IMG/VR virus record: IMGVR_UViG_3300011115_000652
Span: 1-21,322 of that record
Direction: 5' to 3' (one strand)
Length of the DNA: 21,322 nt
Source of the DNA: a virus
The notes beneath the pieces were generated by a model. It saw nothing but the letters and a program-made list of their open reading frames with translations, searched no databases and was not told the origin of the DNA. Numbering within the stretch: the first letter of the stretch is position 1; every line of letters starts with the position of its first letter. A program made the position numbers and the translations under genes. This document shows, piece after piece, positions 1 to 6,954 of the stretch.

Positions 1-50
1 GTCGTGACTTCGGAAAAAAATGGGAGATTCACCCACTTTTGCTATTGGGC

Positions 51-63
51 CAGGATAATCCTG
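51..63. promoter_or_regulatory. Short inverted repeat before the terminase operon
   Basis: CAGGAT and ATCCTG form a perfect 6-base inverted repeat around one central base, 15 bases upstream of the small terminase start. Such symmetry is typical of a dimeric protein-binding site, but it could be chance. The rest of bases 1 to 78 holds no gene I trust: an open frame runs through it into terS, but its translation before residue 26 does not resemble a terminase N-terminus. I see no convincing sigma-70 promoter pair there. Confidence 0.25.
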
Positions 64-78
64 CCACGGTTCCCCACA

Positions 79-747
79 ATGGCGTTAACTAACAAACAGA
101 TCGCGGCGCATTTCGGTTTTACACCGGCCCGAGCTGCGGCGCTTATCCGCCAGGGTATGCCGTTGGATTCCCTGGAGGCCGCAGAATCCTGGCGCCACGC
201 CCGGCTCCTCCGGGGGCAACGCGGCGGCGTGGAGCAACGGGCGGCAATCGTTGTTAACCAGGACGACGTATCGCCCGATCTGGATTTCGAGGATACGGTC
301 GTCCGGCATCGGGAGCTTAAGGAGGCGGCCCGTCAAACCTACATCGTCGCCCGCAACGCCGGGGATACCCAGGCGCCCAAGCTGTATACGACGTACCAAT
401 CAATCGTCCAAACCCTGGTTAAGCTGGAACGGGAATCCCTCGCCCGTAAGATTGAATCCAAGGAATTGATTAAAACGGCGGCGGCAATCGAGCGTTTCGG
501 GCGGGTTATCGCCGAGATCAAATCCGATATGCTTTCCTTTGCCAACGCGGTGGCCAACCAGGTTAACCCGGATAACCAGGGTAAGGCGTATAAGGTTATC
601 GACGAAAAGGTTAACGCCCTTTTGGCCAAATGGTCGGGCAGCGCCGAGGCGGTAATCGAGGAAACCCTGGAGGCCCAGGTTAACGGGGATCGGCCCGATT
701 TCGAGAATATGCCCGGAGAGGAGGAGCCGCCGCCTAATGAAAGCTAA
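79..747 (+). CDS. terS: Terminase small subunit (Nu1-like)
   Basis: DNA-recognition subunit of the packaging motor: it binds the packaging site of the phage DNA and delivers it to the large subunit. The predicted product is 222 residues; lambda Nu1 is 181. I chose the ATG at 79 because the following residues (MALTNKQIAAHFGFT) are a helix-turn-helix of the Nu1 kind, reading on into an arginine-rich stretch at about residues 37 to 45. The frame stays open 25 codons further upstream, but that part is not terminase-like. The middle is charged and helical, which suits oligomerisation. The C-terminus (about residues 205 to 222) is acidic and proline-rich, where Nu1-type proteins contact the large subunit. 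The gene overlaps terL by 11 bases, so the two are probably translationally coupled. Identification rests on fold-like features plus position. Confidence 0.85.
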   Translation: MALTNKQIAAHFGFTPARAAALIRQGMPLDSLEAAESWRHARLLRGQRGGVEQRAAIVVNQDDVSPDLDFEDTVVRHRELKEAARQTYIVARNAGDTQAPKLYTTYQSIVQTLVKLERESLARKIESKELIKTAAAIERFGRVIAEIKSDMLSFANAVANQVNPDNQGKAYKVIDEKVNALLAKWSGSAEAVIEETLEAQVNGDRPDFENMPGEEEPPPNES

Positions 748-2569
748 CGGTTTCGAGAGGGATTTGAGGCATATCCTAACGCCGAACCCGTACCGGCGCC
801 CGGTCGAATTCCTGGAGCATTTCCTTACCCGTATCCCTTATTCGGCCCGCGGTAACGGCGGGGGTTTCTCGATCTCGTCGGCGCCTTGGCTGCGGGAACC
901 CCTGGAAGCAATATTCGACCCGGAGGTCCAGGAGATCGGGGTCCAGGCGGCGGTCCAGCTCGGAAAATCCCTTTTAATTGAGGGGGCGTCCTGCATTATC
1001 CCGGTAAACGATCCGGGGCCGACCCTTATCCTTACGGATATCGACCGTAACGCAAAGGATTACCTGGAATCGCGGTTAACAAGGGTATGGAACGTATGCG
1101 AACCGACGCGGGCGCAGCTTCCGGCCCAGGTCCCGAAAGAGGGGGTTATTAACTTTGCGGCCAATCCCTGTTGGGTATTGGGGGCCAAAAACGATTCAAA
1201 CCTCCACGGGCGTTCGATCCGTTACCTATTCGGCGACGAGGTTTGGCGCTGGGATTCCGGGGCGTTGGCCAGAGCCGAGCGCCGCGTATCGGCAAACAAG
1301 GCCAGGAGTAAGGTCGTATTCGTTTCCCAGGCCGGGTTAGACGGCGGGGAATGGGCCTTTTGGTATTCGGGTACCGATCAAAGGGTATGGACCTGGATTT
1401 GCCCGAGCTGCGGGACGGCGCAGGGGTACGAATGGGAACAGGTTATTTTTCCCAGGGAGGCCAAAAAGGCGACGGGTTGGGACCTTAACGCGGTTAAGAA
1501 GGGTACGACGTACCAATGCAAAGGATGCAAGGTCCATTTCCCGGACCGGGTATCCGTCCGAACCGATCTAAACCTTTCCGGGCGGTACGTCGCCCAAAAC
1601 CCGGACGCCTCCCGACGCGGTTACCATTGGAATTCCCTTTGCGCCCAGGAGCTTGGCCTATCCTGGGGGGAGCTTGCGGTGGAATGCATCGAGGCCAAGC
1701 GCCACCATTCCGAGAATGGGGATAACAGTAAACGCCGGGATTTCTTTATGCAGCGCCTGGCCCAAACGTACAAGGAGGAGGCCGACGAAATCCAGATCGG
1801 GGCCGCGGAGGGTAAGTATAAGATTGGGGAACCCTGGGACGACGAGGGCGGGTTTGTAATGGGTAAACCAAGGACCGGGAATGAGCTTACCGCGGATATG
1901 CGGGCGGCGCCGGATTTCGTCCGTATGCGTTTTATGGGCGTGGATTTCCAGCAATCGGGCTTTTATTGGGTTGTCCGATCCTTTTCCGGCGATGGTCGGT
2001 CCCGGTTGGTTGGCTGCGGGTTCGCCCTTACCCTGGCCGACCTGGTGGATATCTCCAAAAAGAATGAGGTCCACCCCGCCAACGTGTTCCTGGATTCGGG
2101 TTATAAGCCCGACGACGCCCTTATGGCTTGCGCCGCCCACGGTTGGACGGCGACCCGCGGCGACCAACGTAACGAATTCCCCTGGAAGATTCGTACGCCT
2201 ATGGGGAATAAGATCGAAATGCGGGCCTATTCTACGCCGGTGGTCGAGGCCGTCGGTCAAAAACGCTGCAAACGATTCTATTTTTCCAACCTCCGTACAA
2301 AGGATACCCTTTCAATGCTTATCCGTAAGGGGTTGAATACCTACGCAGTAGACGCCCCGGAGGAATACCTTAAGCAAATGCAATCCGAGCGCCGCGAGGT
2401 TAAGACGGGCGGGCGCCCGGTATGGGAACAGATCGACCGACGCCCTAACCATTTTTGGGATTGTGAGGTTATCATTACCCTCCCCGCGATGGCCTGGCGC
2501 CTTATCGGCAAGGCGACGCAGCTGGCCGAGGAACCGCAGCCGGAAAACCAGGAGGCCCAGGAGGGTTAA
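737..2569 (+). CDS. terL: Terminase large subunit (GpA family)
   Basis: ATP-driven DNA translocase and endonuclease that fills the procapsid through the portal. The product is 610 residues; lambda gpA is 641. Visible parts, in order: a degenerate Walker A (AAVQLGKS, residues 71 to 78), a Walker B (YLFGDE, about 163 to 168), and two CxxC pairs at 222 to 225 and 261 to 264, the zinc-binding knot seen in many GpA proteins. The C-terminal nuclease domain has acidic candidates Asp403 (GVDFQQ) and Asp453 (FLDSG). The start overlaps the end of terS. The purine-rich GGAGAGGAGGAG run upstream also encodes the terS C-terminus. Codon use follows an almost strict rule linking the third base to the next codon; see findings. 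Assignment is secure from motifs, length and position. Confidence 0.96.
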   Translation: MKANGFERDLRHILTPNPYRRPVEFLEHFLTRIPYSARGNGGGFSISSAPWLREPLEAIFDPEVQEIGVQAAVQLGKSLLIEGASCIIPVNDPGPTLILTDIDRNAKDYLESRLTRVWNVCEPTRAQLPAQVPKEGVINFAANPCWVLGAKNDSNLHGRSIRYLFGDEVWRWDSGALARAERRVSANKARSKVVFVSQAGLDGGEWAFWYSGTDQRVWTWICPSCGTAQGYEWEQVIFPREAKKATGWDLNAVKKGTTYQCKGCKVHFPDRVSVRTDLNLSGRYVAQNPDASRRGYHWNSLCAQELGLSWGELAVECIEAKRHHSENGDNSKRRDFFMQRLAQTYKEEADEIQIGAAEGKYKIGEPWDDEGGFVMGKPRTGNELTADMRAAPDFVRMRFMGVDFQQSGFYWVVRSFSGDGRSRLVGCGFALTLADLVDISKKNEVHPANVFLDSGYKPDDALMACAAHGWTATRGDQRNEFPWKIRTPMGNKIEMRAYSTPVVEAVGQKRCKRFYFSNLRTKDTLSMLIRKGLNTYAVDAPEEYLKQMQSERREVKTGGRPVWEQIDRRPNHFWDCEVIITLPAMAWRLIGKATQLAEEPQPENQEAQEG

Positions 2570-2596
2570 ACCGTGGGCATTTGGACCTTGGCCGGA

Positions 2597-2602
2597 TTGA
2601 CA
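2597..2602 (+). promoter_or_regulatory. Perfect TTGACA hexamer in the terL-gpW gap
   Basis: The gap 2570 to 2727 holds no gene I can support. It contains a consensus -35 hexamer TTGACA. At 16 to 18 bases downstream there is only an A/T-rich AAATTT (2620 to 2625), a poor -10 element, so this is a weak promoter candidate. The gap also carries a terminator-like hairpin at 2691 to 2710 and the first copy of the 15-base repeat. A GTG-started frame at 2573 runs across the gap into the next gene in another phase and looks spurious. Confidence 0.25.
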
Positions 2603-2690
2603 GATCGGGAAACCTGGGCAAATTTGGGTTGCGCCTCTTACGTTCGGGCTTGTTCGCGGGGGTGGCATCGGTCCTCGTATCGCATAGGGT

Positions 2691-2710
2691 ACGGGGATCG
2701 CCCGTTTTTT
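2691..2710 (+). terminator. Possible rho-independent terminator after terL
   Basis: ACGGG (2691 to 2695) pairs with CCCGT (2701 to 2705) around a GATCG loop and runs into six T. The stem is short at 5 base pairs, so termination may be partial. The last two T are the first bases of the 15-base repeat that precedes the next gene. Confidence 0.45.
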
Positions 2711-2723
2711 GACTCCCGCGTTG
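2709..2723 (+). repeat. 15-base element, copy 1
   Basis: Perfect copy of TTGACTCCCGCGTTG, preceded by T and followed by a 4-base spacer (GCAT) and the ATG of the gpW-like gene. It lies at the foot of a terminator-like hairpin, so transcription of the next gene may restart here. Confidence 0.9.
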
Positions 2724-2727
2724 GCAT

Positions 2728-2994
2728 ATGGCACGTCCGACGGGTTGTTTCCTTATTCTTTCCCAGGCCCGAATCGAGGCCCTGGTCGAAAAGGCATACG
2801 AAAACCTGGCCTCGGGCCGCGTCCTAATGAGCTATTCCGATTCCGGGACGAGCGTATCGAAAGATTGGCCGATGACGGTCGAGCAGGTCCTTGTGGAGTG
2901 TCGATATGCCCTACAAATCAAGGACCCCCAACAATATGGGGGTATCGACCGCGTCCGCGTTTATAACGGCCTTTGGAATTTCCGGGGCCTTTAA
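2728..2994 (+). CDS. Putative head-tail joining protein (gpW-like)
   Basis: Small 88-residue protein between the large terminase and the portal, exactly where lambda W (68 residues) lies. gpW proteins bind the portal-proximal end of the filled head and create the platform for tail attachment. Residues 12 to 33 (LSQARIEALVEKAYENLASG and on) look like the first helix of this family. A short strand-like part follows (VLMSYSDSGTSVSK), then a second helix (MTVEQVLVECRYALQ). The order helix, hairpin, helix matches the gpW fold. The start is the ATG 4 bases after copy 1 of the 15-base repeat, with no Shine-Dalgarno sequence. It ends 9 bases before the portal. Without a search the family call rests on position, size and secondary-structure pattern. 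Confidence 0.65.
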   Translation: MARPTGCFLILSQARIEALVEKAYENLASGRVLMSYSDSGTSVSKDWPMTVEQVLVECRYALQIKDPQQYGGIDRVRVYNGLWNFRGL

Positions 2995-3003
2995 TTTCGA
3001 TCT

Positions 3004-4590
3004 ATGGCCCCCCAAAAGAAGGATAACCTAAAGAAAAAGGTCCGCCAGGCGGTCCGCGACGTTAAGGATTTTGCCAAGCGCAAGGGCCTTAAGGCCAAGG
3101 CATACGGCGGCGCCGGTGGGGGATCGGGCATTTTCTCGCAATTTGAGGGCGCCAAGTATAGCAATAAGCGCCAATGGGTTAATACGCCCTGGCCCGCCGA
3201 CCAAAAGCGGGTAATGACCACGTTCGACCGCCAGGAGCTAACGCGGAAAATGCGTTGGTTGGCGGTTAACGCGGGGCTGGTGAGGCAACTTATTGCGGAT
3301 ATGGCCTTATATTCGGTCGGTTCGGGTATCCGATCCCAGGCCGCGACCGGCGATTCCAATATCGACGCCCTATACGATTCGTACTTTTACGAATGGGCCA
3401 ACAAACCTTGCGAGATCACCGGGCGCTTTAACTTTTGGGAATGCCAGGCCCTTATGAGCCGCCGGGTCGATATCGACGGCGAAATCTTTATCCTTAAGAC
3501 GTATAGCTCGTCCGGCGCCCCCCTTATCCAGCTTATCGAATCCCACCGCGTTGGCGCCTCCTCAACGGCCCAGGGCCAGGTCGATGGGGTTTGGGACGGT
3601 ATTATTTTCAATAAATTCGGGGCCGTGGTCGGGTATAATGTAATCCGATCCGACGGAACGGCCCGGAACGTCTCGGCCAATTCGATTCTCCACGTCTACC
3701 ACCCCGAAAGCTCGTCCGGCGCTCGGGCATATAGCCCGCTGCAACATTCAATCAATAACTTGATTGATATTCTCGAAATCCTTTCCCTGGAAAAGGTTGC
3801 GATGAAAGTAGGGGCCGACGTGGTCCGCACGATTACCCGCGAAAACCCGCAATTTGACGGATCGTCCGCGGATTTCGAGGCGTTTGGTATGCGTCCCCAG
3901 GATTACCCGAACCAGGTTTACCAAAACCCGGAGGAGGTCGGCGCCTTTATCGGCGGTAAGACGGTCGCCTTGGCCCCCGGCGAGGACCTTAAAATGGTCG
4001 AATCTGGCCGCCCAAGCCCGAACACCGTATCGGCCATCGAATATCTCGAAAAGGACAGCTGCGCCGGGTTCCTACCTTGGGCCTTTTCGGGCGATCCCAC
4101 TAAAAGCGGGGGAGCTGCAACCCGCCTGGTCGTGGCCAAGACGGAACGGACCGTTAACGCCCGCCAGGATATGCTTTGCCACCGCGCCCTTACCCCTATC
4201 TACGCCTACGTTATCGGTACCGCGATTGCCAATGGCGATCTCCCGGCGCACGATAATTGGACCAAGGTTAATTGGGTTACGCCTCGTCGTATCTCGGTTG
4301 ACGCGGGCCGCGAGGCATCGGCCAACCAAAAGGATATCGAAATGGGCCTTAAGACGTTGTCCGACCATTACGCCGAGCTTGGGGCCGATTTCCGCCAGGA
4401 GGTCCGGCGCCGAGCTGCCGACGCCAAGCTTATTAACGATACCGCAACCGAATTCGGCGTCCCGCCGTCCTCGATCTTCGCCCCGGCCAATACGCCGTTG
4501 GCCGACATTAACCAGGCCGCCGCGAATGGCGGTACCCCCGGCCCTGGTGCAACCGATTTCCAACCCCTTTTCGACGGGGAACCCTCCTAA
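3004..4590 (+). CDS. Portal protein (lambda gpB family)
   Basis: Forms the ring at one head vertex through which DNA enters and to which connector and tail bind. The product is 528 residues; lambda gpB is 533. The N-terminus is very basic (about residues 4 to 34, rich in Lys and Arg), followed by a glycine-rich linker. Typical lambda-type portal stretches follow: MRWLAVNAGLVRQLI near residue 80, RRVDIDGEIF near 158 in the wing region, and a middle part with SAIEYLEKDS and LPWAFSGDPTKSGGAATRLV (about 340 to 375). The C-terminal 100 residues are helical and then turn Pro/Gly-rich. The gene sits between the gpW-like gene and the head protease, as in lambda. The start at 3004 follows a short leader without a Shine-Dalgarno sequence. 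Confidence 0.93.
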   Translation: MAPQKKDNLKKKVRQAVRDVKDFAKRKGLKAKAYGGAGGGSGIFSQFEGAKYSNKRQWVNTPWPADQKRVMTTFDRQELTRKMRWLAVNAGLVRQLIADMALYSVGSGIRSQAATGDSNIDALYDSYFYEWANKPCEITGRFNFWECQALMSRRVDIDGEIFILKTYSSSGAPLIQLIESHRVGASSTAQGQVDGVWDGIIFNKFGAVVGYNVIRSDGTARNVSANSILHVYHPESSSGARAYSPLQHSINNLIDILEILSLEKVAMKVGADVVRTITRENPQFDGSSADFEAFGMRPQDYPNQVYQNPEEVGAFIGGKTVALAPGEDLKMVESGRPSPNTVSAIEYLEKDSCAGFLPWAFSGDPTKSGGAATRLVVAKTERTVNARQDMLCHRALTPIYAYVIGTAIANGDLPAHDNWTKVNWVTPRRISVDAGREASANQKDIEMGLKTLSDHYAELGADFRQEVRRRAADAKLINDTATEFGVPPSSIFAPANTPLADINQAAANGGTPGPGATDFQPLFDGEPS

Positions 4591-4601
4591 CCAATACTTT
4601 T

Positions 4602-6038
4602 ATGCGTAATCTCTCTAACGATATCCGGGCCAATCGCCCCGTCCTTATCCAACCGACCATTGCCAAGGCGTTCCTGGAACGCTGCGCCGACGTCAAGCTC
4701 CCCCTGGGTACCAAGGCGTCCGATATGTCGGAAATGCTTGCCGCGATCTTCGGCGCCAAATCGGCGTTGGAGAAATTCCCGCCTTTCGCAATCGTGCCGG
4801 TCAAGGGTGTGATCGGTCGTAACCTTTCGGACCTGGAGGCCGCTTGCGGCGCTTGCGATATCGAGGCGGTCGAGGAAATGCTGGAGGACGCGGAACGGGA
4901 CCCGGCAATTACCACGATCATTTTCGACGTGGATTCCCCTGGCGGCACCGCGGTCGGCGTCCCCGAGCTGGCCAAGCGCATTCGGGAATGCTCCAAAAAG
5001 ACCATTAGCTTTACCTCCGGGGATTGCTGCTCGGCGGCCTATTGGATTGCTTCCCAGGCGTCGGAATTCTACGCAACCCCGTCGTCCAGCGTGGCCAATG
5101 TCGGTTGTTATATCGTGTTTAACGATATGTCCGCGGCCTATGCCCAGGAGGGCGTCGCGGTTGACGTTATCCGATCCGGGCGCCTAAAGGGCGTTGGGCA
5201 GCCGGGTACCTCTCTTTCCAAGGAGGGCCGGGATATGCTCCAGGCGGAGGTCCTTGAGATCGCCGACAATTTCAAGGCCGACGTTAAGCTCGTCCGCGAA
5301 TTCGTCCAGGACGTCGATATGGAGGGCCAGGCGTTTTCGGGTACCAAGGCCGCCGAAAAGGGGTTTGTTACCGCCCTAATCAATGGTTTCGACGAGCTTA
5401 TGCAAACCCTGGACGCCCAGGTCGCCGCCCAGATCGAGGCCGACGAGGCGAATGACGCCCGCGCCGGTGTCGGCGGCGAGGCCGAGGAATCCGGCGAGGA
5501 TGAGGGTATGGGCCGTATGGCTGCATTCCGCGCCCTTAAGGGTATCCCTGGCGGTATTGCCGCCTTGATTGCCAAGGCCGAGAAAACCCCGGACGAGGAA
5601 AAGGAGGAGGGTACCGAGGCGACGCCCAAGAAGGGCAAGAAAGCCAAGAAAGCTTCCGATCAAAACGACCAGGAGGACGACGACGAGGAAACCCCGACCA
5701 GCCCGTACTCCGAGGACGACGACGAGGACGGCGAGGAAATGCCCGAATCCGAGGAGGATAAGGACAAGCCGGAATCCGAGGACGACGAGGAAAAGAAGCC
5801 CGACGCGGACGATTCCGAGGAGGACCCCAAGGCCGAGGAGGGCGCCGACGAGGATAAGAAGGACGCCAAATCCGAGGAGGACGACGAGGACGACCAGGAA
5901 CCCAAGGCCGAGGATGAGGAATCCGACGACGGTAAGGAAAAGGCCGAGGAGGAATCCGACACCGGCGACAAGGCCGTCGAAACCGACGAGGAGCCGGAAA
6001 AGAAGGGCGTCCGCAACCGATCCCGCGGCATTTCTTGA
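4602..6038 (+). CDS. S49 (ClpP/SppA-like) head protease with long acidic tail
   Basis: Prohead maturation protease that cleaves scaffold and portal during head assembly, like lambda gpC (439 residues; 478 here). The protease domain spans about residues 60 to 270. FDVDSPGGTAVG (108 to 119) forms the oxyanion strand. Ser144 in CSAAYWIASQ is the nucleophile and Lys196 in RSGRLKG the general base, the Ser-Lys dyad of the S49 family. From about residue 310 to 466 the protein is low-complexity and dominated by Glu and Asp with Lys, and it ends in a basic clip (KKGVRNRSRGIS). In lambda the C-terminal part of gpC doubles as scaffold through an internal start. Here an in-frame ATG at 5508 with GGAGGATGAGGG just upstream could do the same (inference). 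The 11-base leader CCAATACTTTT has no G. The stop overlaps the TTG start of the next gene. Confidence 0.93.
   Translation: MRNLSNDIRANRPVLIQPTIAKAFLERCADVKLPLGTKASDMSEMLAAIFGAKSALEKFPPFAIVPVKGVIGRNLSDLEAACGACDIEAVEEMLEDAERDPAITTIIFDVDSPGGTAVGVPELAKRIRECSKKTISFTSGDCCSAAYWIASQASEFYATPSSSVANVGCYIVFNDMSAAYAQEGVAVDVIRSGRLKGVGQPGTSLSKEGRDMLQAEVLEIADNFKADVKLVREFVQDVDMEGQAFSGTKAAEKGFVTALINGFDELMQTLDAQVAAQIEADEANDARAGVGGEAEESGEDEGMGRMAAFRALKGIPGGIAALIAKAEKTPDEEKEEGTEATPKKGKKAKKASDQNDQEDDDEETPTSPYSEDDDEDGEEMPESEEDKDKPESEDDEEKKPDADDSEEDPKAEEGADEDKKDAKSEEDDEDDQEPKAEDEESDDGKEKAEEESDTGDKAVETDEEPEKKGVRNRSRGIS
5575..6010 (+). repeat. Low-complexity purine-rich tract (GAG/GAC/GAA runs)
   Basis: Encodes the acidic tail of the protease. 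The plus strand is largely GAG, GAC, GAA and AAG codons. The complementary strand therefore reads as an open, Ser-rich frame that I regard as an artefact. The tract is prone to slippage and to length variation between relatives. Confidence 0.7.
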
Positions 6039-6922
6039 GCTATAAGGCCGTTATAACCGATATCGACGGGACGATCCTGGAGAAAGGCGTCCCCGTTTCG
6101 GTCGTTATTGAATACGTCCAGGCGCAACAGCTGCCGGTTATCATCCTTACAAACCGTAAGGAATCGGAACGGAATACGACCGAATCCGAATTAAAGGCCA
6201 TTAACTTTGGATATACCGCCCTGGTAATGAATCCGGGCGACGACCCTGCCCCGGTATTTAAAAAATCGGCGGTTGCCAATATGATCGAGGACGGGACCGA
6301 ACCGATTGATTTTATAGACGATTCCCCCAGGAACCGGGAGGCCGTTAAAAGCTTGGGCGTAAAGGTTACCGACCCTTCCGAAATCGTGCAAAAAGCAAAC
6401 AAGGGGGAACAACCTATGTCCCATAAACTTGACTCCCGCGTTGTCTCAATTCCTAACCGTATGACCCTCGAACAGTCCCTTAAGGCCCTCAAGGCCGCAT
6501 TCGGCGCCAAATCTACCGAGGCCGAATCCGCTGCCAAGGAATTGTCCGCAGCCAAGGCCAAGGTTTCGACCCAGGCCGCCGAAATTTCCGATCTTACGGA
6601 AAAGCTGGCCGCGGTTTCCGGCGTTGTCGCCGAAAAGGAATCCCTGGCCGCCAAGGTCGAGGAGCTTACCAAGGCCCTGGCCGCTGCTAACGAGCTTAAG
6701 GCCCAGGCCGCCGCCCAAATCGAAACCGTCGGTAAGGTCGCCGCCAAGATTGCCTCGTCGGTCGGCGTTGCCCCCGCGGAAATCTCCCCGGCCGATAACG
6801 TCGTCGCCAAGAGTAACGACGAGATTTGGTCCGAATATTGTGCGATCTCCAATCCTTCCGAAAAGGTCGCCTATTACAATAAGCACCGGGCCGCCATTGT
6901 GGCGCACCTGGGTATCAAGTAA
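6035..6922 (+). CDS. HAD-type phosphatase fused to coiled-coil scaffold-like domain
   Basis: A 295-residue frame starting at TTG 6035, overlapping the protease stop. Residues 1 to about 120 are a HAD hydrolase: ITDIDGT (Asp9, Asp11), ILTN (Thr39), a Lys at 76/77 and FIDDS (Asp95, Asp96) are motifs I to IV, resembling the phosphatase half of phage polynucleotide kinases or acid phosphatases. Its substrate is unknown. Residues 143 to 245 are an Ala/Glu/Lys coiled coil of the kind found just upstream of capsid genes, and the C-terminus (SEKVAYYNKHRAAI) looks like a conserved terminal clip. The link, residues 131 to 135 (KLDSR and on), is encoded by copy 2 of the 15-base repeat. Separate translation of the scaffold part could start at ATG 6416 (AAGGGGG 8 bases before it, 168 residues) or ATG 6461 (153 residues). 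Phosphatase confidence is high; scaffold role is inferred from position. Confidence 0.8.
   Translation: MSYKAVITDIDGTILEKGVPVSVVIEYVQAQQLPVIILTNRKESERNTTESELKAINFGYTALVMNPGDDPAPVFKKSAVANMIEDGTEPIDFIDDSPRNREAVKSLGVKVTDPSEIVQKANKGEQPMSHKLDSRVVSIPNRMTLEQSLKALKAAFGAKSTEAESAAKELSAAKAKVSTQAAEISDLTEKLAAVSGVVAEKESLAAKVEELTKALAAANELKAQAAAQIETVGKVAAKIASSVGVAPAEISPADNVVAKSNDEIWSEYCAISNPSEKVAYYNKHRAAIVAHLGIK
6401..6418 (+). promoter_or_regulatory. Possible internal ribosome-binding site and start in the HAD/scaffold gene
   Basis: AAGGGGG at 6401 to 6407 stands 8 bases before an in-frame ATG at 6416. It is one of the few good Shine-Dalgarno-like sequences in the window. It may make a separate scaffold-type product of 168 residues, comparable to the nested start of lambda Nu3. 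Confidence 0.4.
6429..6443 (+). repeat. 15-base element, copy 2 (inside a reading frame)
   Basis: Perfect TTGACTCCCGCGTTG, preceded by C and extended by TCTCAAT, an extension shared only with copy 4. It is read in frame within the HAD/scaffold gene. An in-frame ATG (6461) follows after 17 bases, comparable to the 21 bases at copy 4. Confidence 0.9.
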
Positions 6923-6954
6923 CCCCTTTCCCCCTAATCTAATCCCTAAATAAT
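6923..6954 (+). other. G-free leader of the capsid gene
   Basis: The 32 bases between scaffold and capsid genes contain no G at all and end AATAATATG. A leader without G cannot pair with the anti-Shine-Dalgarno sequence in the usual way and cannot form GC or GU pairs within itself, so it should be open. Similar leaders precede several other genes in the window. Confidence 0.6.

Noticed and set aside
2709-2740. 15-base element as a sigma-70 promoter (TTGACT as -35)
   Set aside because: At 16 to 18 bases behind TTGACT no copy has a TATAAT-like box, and this spacing would place it inside the following gene at copies 1, 3 and 5.
2573-2827. GTG-started frame after terL
   Set aside because: It overlaps the gpW-like gene in another phase, contains the hairpin and the repeat, and its composition (many Arg, Trp, Ser) is that of a shadow frame.
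5660-6127. Ser-rich open frame on the minus strand
   Set aside because: It is the complement of the GAG/GAC tract of the protease tail; poly-Ser from low-complexity antisense is an artefact.
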